From NCBI RefSeq assembly GCF_016786255.1, contig NZ_JADMKT010000073.1, forward strand, positions 62,001 through 126,000: 64,000 bases of DNA, written 5' to 3'. Source of the stretch: Robertkochia sediminum. GTDB taxonomy: Bacteria; Bacteroidota; Bacteroidia; Flavobacteriales; Flavobacteriaceae. Within the stretch, counting starts at the first letter, position 1. The number at the start of each line of letters is the position of its first letter. The notes below the pieces were generated by a model. It was not told the DNA's origin, ran no database searches, and saw nothing but the letters and a program-made list of their open reading frames with translations. Below, piece by piece: positions 61,618 to 64,000 of this stretch. Position numbers and translations under genes: made by a program.

Positions 61618-64000
61618 TGATGAACTGTAACAGATATTTGAAACTCTCGGGCCTGGAGCCCCTGATCATAACACCCGATACCAATTTTGTAAATATCGGG
61701 GAGCGTACCAATGTAACCGGTTCCCGTAAATTTCTGCGCCTGATCAAGGAGGAGAAATACGAAGAAGCACTTGAAGTTGCCAGGGCACAGGTTGAAGGAG
61801 GAGCACAGATCATCGATGTGAATATGGATGAGGGGATGATCGACGGGGTGCACGCCATGACTACCTTTTTAAAACTTATCGCATCAGAGCCCGATATTGC
61901 CAGAGTGCCGGTGATGATAGATAGCTCAAAGTGGGAGATCATAGAAGCAGGACTCAAAGTAGTACAGGGAAAATGTGTGGTTAACTCCATATCCCTCAAA
62001 GAAGGAGAGGCCGAGTTTAAGGCCTGTGCAAAAAAAATAAAACGCTATGGGGCGGCGGTGATCGTCATGGCCTTTGATGAAAAAGGGCAGGCCGATAGCT
62101 ACGAAAGACGTATCGAGATCTGCGAGCGCTCTTACCGTATCCTTGTCGATGAGGTGAACTTTGCTCCCGAAGACATCATTTTCGATCCCAATATCTTTCC
62201 GGTAGCTACGGGTATGGAAGAGCACCGTAAGAATGCGGTCGACTTCTTTATGGCGACCAAGTGGATCAGGGAAAACCTGCCCTGTGCCCATGTGAGTGGA
62301 GGGGTGAGCAATGTGTCGTTCTCCTTCAGAGGGAATAATGCCGTTCGCGAGGCGATGCATTCGGCATTCCTGTATCATGGGATACAGCACGGAATGACCA
62401 TGGGAATCGTGAATCCGCAAATGCTGGAGGTCTACGATGAGATCCCAAAAGACCTGCTGGAGCATGTTGAAGATGTGTTGCTTGACCGTCGCGAAGACGC
62501 GACCGAACGCTTGCTGGCCTTTGCCCAGGAGGTAAAGGGTAGCGATAAGGTCGTGGGAAGAGCCAATATGGAATGGCGGGAAGCCCCCCTTCAAGACCGA
62601 TTAACCCACAGCCTCGTGAAAGGTATCGATGAGTTTATTGAGGTCGATGTGGAAGAAGCGCGTCAGGAGGTAGAGCGCCCGATCCAGGTGATCGAAGAGC
62701 ACCTCATGAATGGAATGAACGTGGTGGGAGACCTGTTTGGTAGTGGGAAAATGTTCCTGCCGCAGGTAGTGAAGTCTGCCCGGGTGATGAAAAAGGCGGT
62801 AGCCTATTTATTGCCTTTTATTGAAGAAGAGAAAGAAGAGAATTCCAGAAGTGCCGGGAAAGTATTGCTGGCAACCGTGAAAGGCGATGTTCACGATATC
62901 GGAAAGAATATTGTAAGCGTAGTACTCGCGTGTAATAATTACGAGGTGGTAGACCTTGGGGTTATGGTGCCACCGGAAAAGATCATCGAGCAGGCGGTCG
63001 CAGAAAATGTTGATCTTATAGGGTTGAGCGGACTCATTACGCCATCGCTGGATGAAATGGTTTACCTGGCTAAAGAGCTCGAACGTCGCGAGATCACTAC
63101 CCCGCTGCTTATTGGTGGAGCTACGACCTCAAGAGCCCATACGGCAGTAAAGATCGCACCGGAGTTTTCGGGTAGTGTGGTGCATGTTAACGATGCTTCA
63201 AGAGCCGTGACCGTGGCAGGTAACCTTTTAGGAAGAAAAGATGCCGATGCCTATAAAGCGGGATTAAGGGCAGAATACGATAAGCTCAGGGAAGGCTACC
63301 TGAGTCGTTCCAAAACTAAGTCGTACTTAGACCTGGAATCGGCCAGGGCTAATCGCTTGCAACTCGATTGGGAGGCTTTTGACCCAGTAACGCCCGCCAC
63401 CAAAGAAATAGTAGAGGTAACGGTAACCGCCGCAGAACTTGAGCCGTATATAGACTGGACCCCATTTTTTAGATCATGGGACCTTCACGGAAAATATCCT
63501 GCCATTCTTAAGGATGAGAAGGTTGGTGCTCAGGCTACCGAATTATTTGCCGATGCAAAGGCCATGCTGAAGCAGATCAAAAATGAAGATTGGTTCGACA
63601 TCAAGGGTGTTTTTGGTGTTTTCCCTGCGAACACCGTAGATCACGACGATATTCAGTTGTACGACGCCCAGGGCGTTCCAACCCATAAATTCCTCACCCT
63701 TCGTCAGCAATCAAAAAAATCAGGACAGGTGCCTAACCTGGCACTAGCGGATTTTATTGCGCCTGAGGCTACCGGAAAGCGCGACCATATCGGGGCCTTC
63801 TGTGTGACAGCAGGATTTGGGGTGGCCGAAAAGGCCAAAGCCTTCGAGGAAGCCCATGACGACTACAACAGTATCATGGTAAAAGCCCTTGCCGACCGAC
63901 TTGCTGAGGCGTTTGCAGAATACCTGCATGAAAAAGTACGTAAGGAGCATTGGGGCTTTGCCGCTGAAGAGCAATTAGACAACCAGGCCCTTATTGCGGA
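61614..64000 (+). CDS. metH: Methionine synthase, B12-binding part (split MetH, C-terminal part; runs off the window)
   Basis: Open frame of 795 codons starting [16 protein letters not shown] at 61614 and continuing past the window edge. Domains in order: pterin-binding ([16 protein letters not shown]), B12 cap, B12-binding ([20 protein letters not shown] with the cobalt-ligand His), and the start of the SAM-dependent reactivation domain ([15 protein letters not shown]). With the preceding chain it transfers methyl from methyl-THF to homocysteine. It needs cobalamin; no B12-independent metE is seen here. Confidence 0.95.
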   Translation, partial: MMMNCNRYLKLSGLEPLIITPDTNFVNIGERTNVTGSRKFLRLIKEEKYEEALEVARAQVEGGAQIIDVNMDEGMIDGVHAMTTFLKLIASEPDIARVPVMIDSSKWEIIEAGLKVVQGKCVVNSISLKEGEAEFKACAKKIKRYGAAVIVMAFDEKGQADSYERRIEICERSYRILVDEVNFAPEDIIFDPNIFPVATGMEEHRKNAVDFFMATKWIRENLPCAHVSGGVSNVSFSFRGNNAVREAMHSAFLYHGIQHGMTMGIVNPQMLEVYDEIPKDLLEHVEDVLLDRREDATERLLAFAQEVKGSDKVVGRANMEWREAPLQDRLTHSLVKGIDEFIEVDVEEARQEVERPIQVIEEHLMNGMNVVGDLFGSGKMFLPQVVKSARVMKKAVAYLLPFIEEEKEENSRSAGKVLLATVKGDVHDIGKNIVSVVLACNNYEVVDLGVMVPPEKIIEQAVAENVDLIGLSGLITPSLDEMVYLAKELERREITTPLLIGGATTSRAHTAVKIAPEFSGSVVHVNDASRAVTVAGNLLGRKDADAYKAGLRAEYDKLREGYLSRSKTKSYLDLESARANRLQLDWEAFDPVTPATKEIVEVTVTAAELEPYIDWTPFFRSWDLHGKYPAILKDEKVGAQATELFADAKAMLKQIKNEDWFDIKGVFGVFPANTVDHDDIQLYDAQGVPTHKFLTLRQQSKKSGQVPNLALADFIAPEATGKRDHIGAFCVTAGFGVAEKAKAFEEAHDDYNSIMVKALADRLAEAFAEYLHEKVRKEHWGFAAEEQLDNQALIA

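Overview
This window is chromosomal DNA from a bacterium of the Bacteroidota, almost certainly a marine-type Flavobacteriaceae. The evidence is a SusC/SusD pair, a PorG-uppS-bamA-ompH-ompH cluster (PorG belongs to the type IX secretion system), Bacteroidota promoters of the form TTTG-N18..20-TAnnTTTG upstream of several genes, a methionine synthase split into two genes, and several Bacteroidota-specific families (DUF6089, DUF5686, 2TM-domain and SusD-like proteins). I saw no rRNA, tRNA, CRISPR array, prophage or insertion sequence. Gene content is mostly core metabolism, with one glycan-use locus at the left.

Layout. 1-1276: LytTR-type response regulator (cut by the window edge) and LytS-type histidine kinase. 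1407-13014: glycan locus on the + strand, with a CBM9-like protein, TIM-barrel glycosidase-like lipoprotein, glycosylasparaginase, SusC/SusD, a NagB-like/PIG-L deacetylase fusion and a BadF-type sugar kinase. Three upstream regions in this locus carry a related motif, TYGTTRTTRGTC, that looks like a shared operator. 13027-17478: ankyrin protein, DUF2797 protein, GH3-family protein and M20 peptidase. 17578-20974: tig, clpP, clpX. 21155-25941: small membrane protein, SGNH lipoprotein with FadL porin, alpha/beta hydrolase, pdxJ. 26039-34100: CBS protein, nadK, porG, uppS, bamA, two ompH genes, murI. 34442-41710: fructosamine kinase-like, folA, 2TM protein, class V aminotransferase, lone CBM48 domain, egtB-egtD with an unknown third gene, thyA. 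41843-47199: CNT nucleoside transporter, DUF151 nuclease, etfB-etfA, pdhB. 47265-53720: DUF5686 protein, soluble and membrane pyrophosphatases, deoxynucleoside kinase.

54164-64000 is a SAM-controlled methionine module. It holds metK behind a SAM-II-like riboswitch, a MetX/aspartokinase/homoserine dehydrogenase fusion with metZ behind a SAM-I riboswitch, and split metH behind a second SAM-I riboswitch. Together these enzymes would carry carbon from aspartate semialdehyde through homoserine, O-acetylhomoserine and homocysteine to methionine and SAM, and each transcription unit begins with a SAM sensor. The aspartokinase part of the fusion has lost several signature residues.

The most unusual items are the two-class SAM-riboswitch module, the trifunctional fusion with an eroded kinase domain, the shared operator-like motif of the glycan locus, the NagB-like/deacetylase fusion lacking the usual catalytic Asp, the pyrophosphatase with a relocated gate glutamate, and low-complexity repeat regions downstream of genes.
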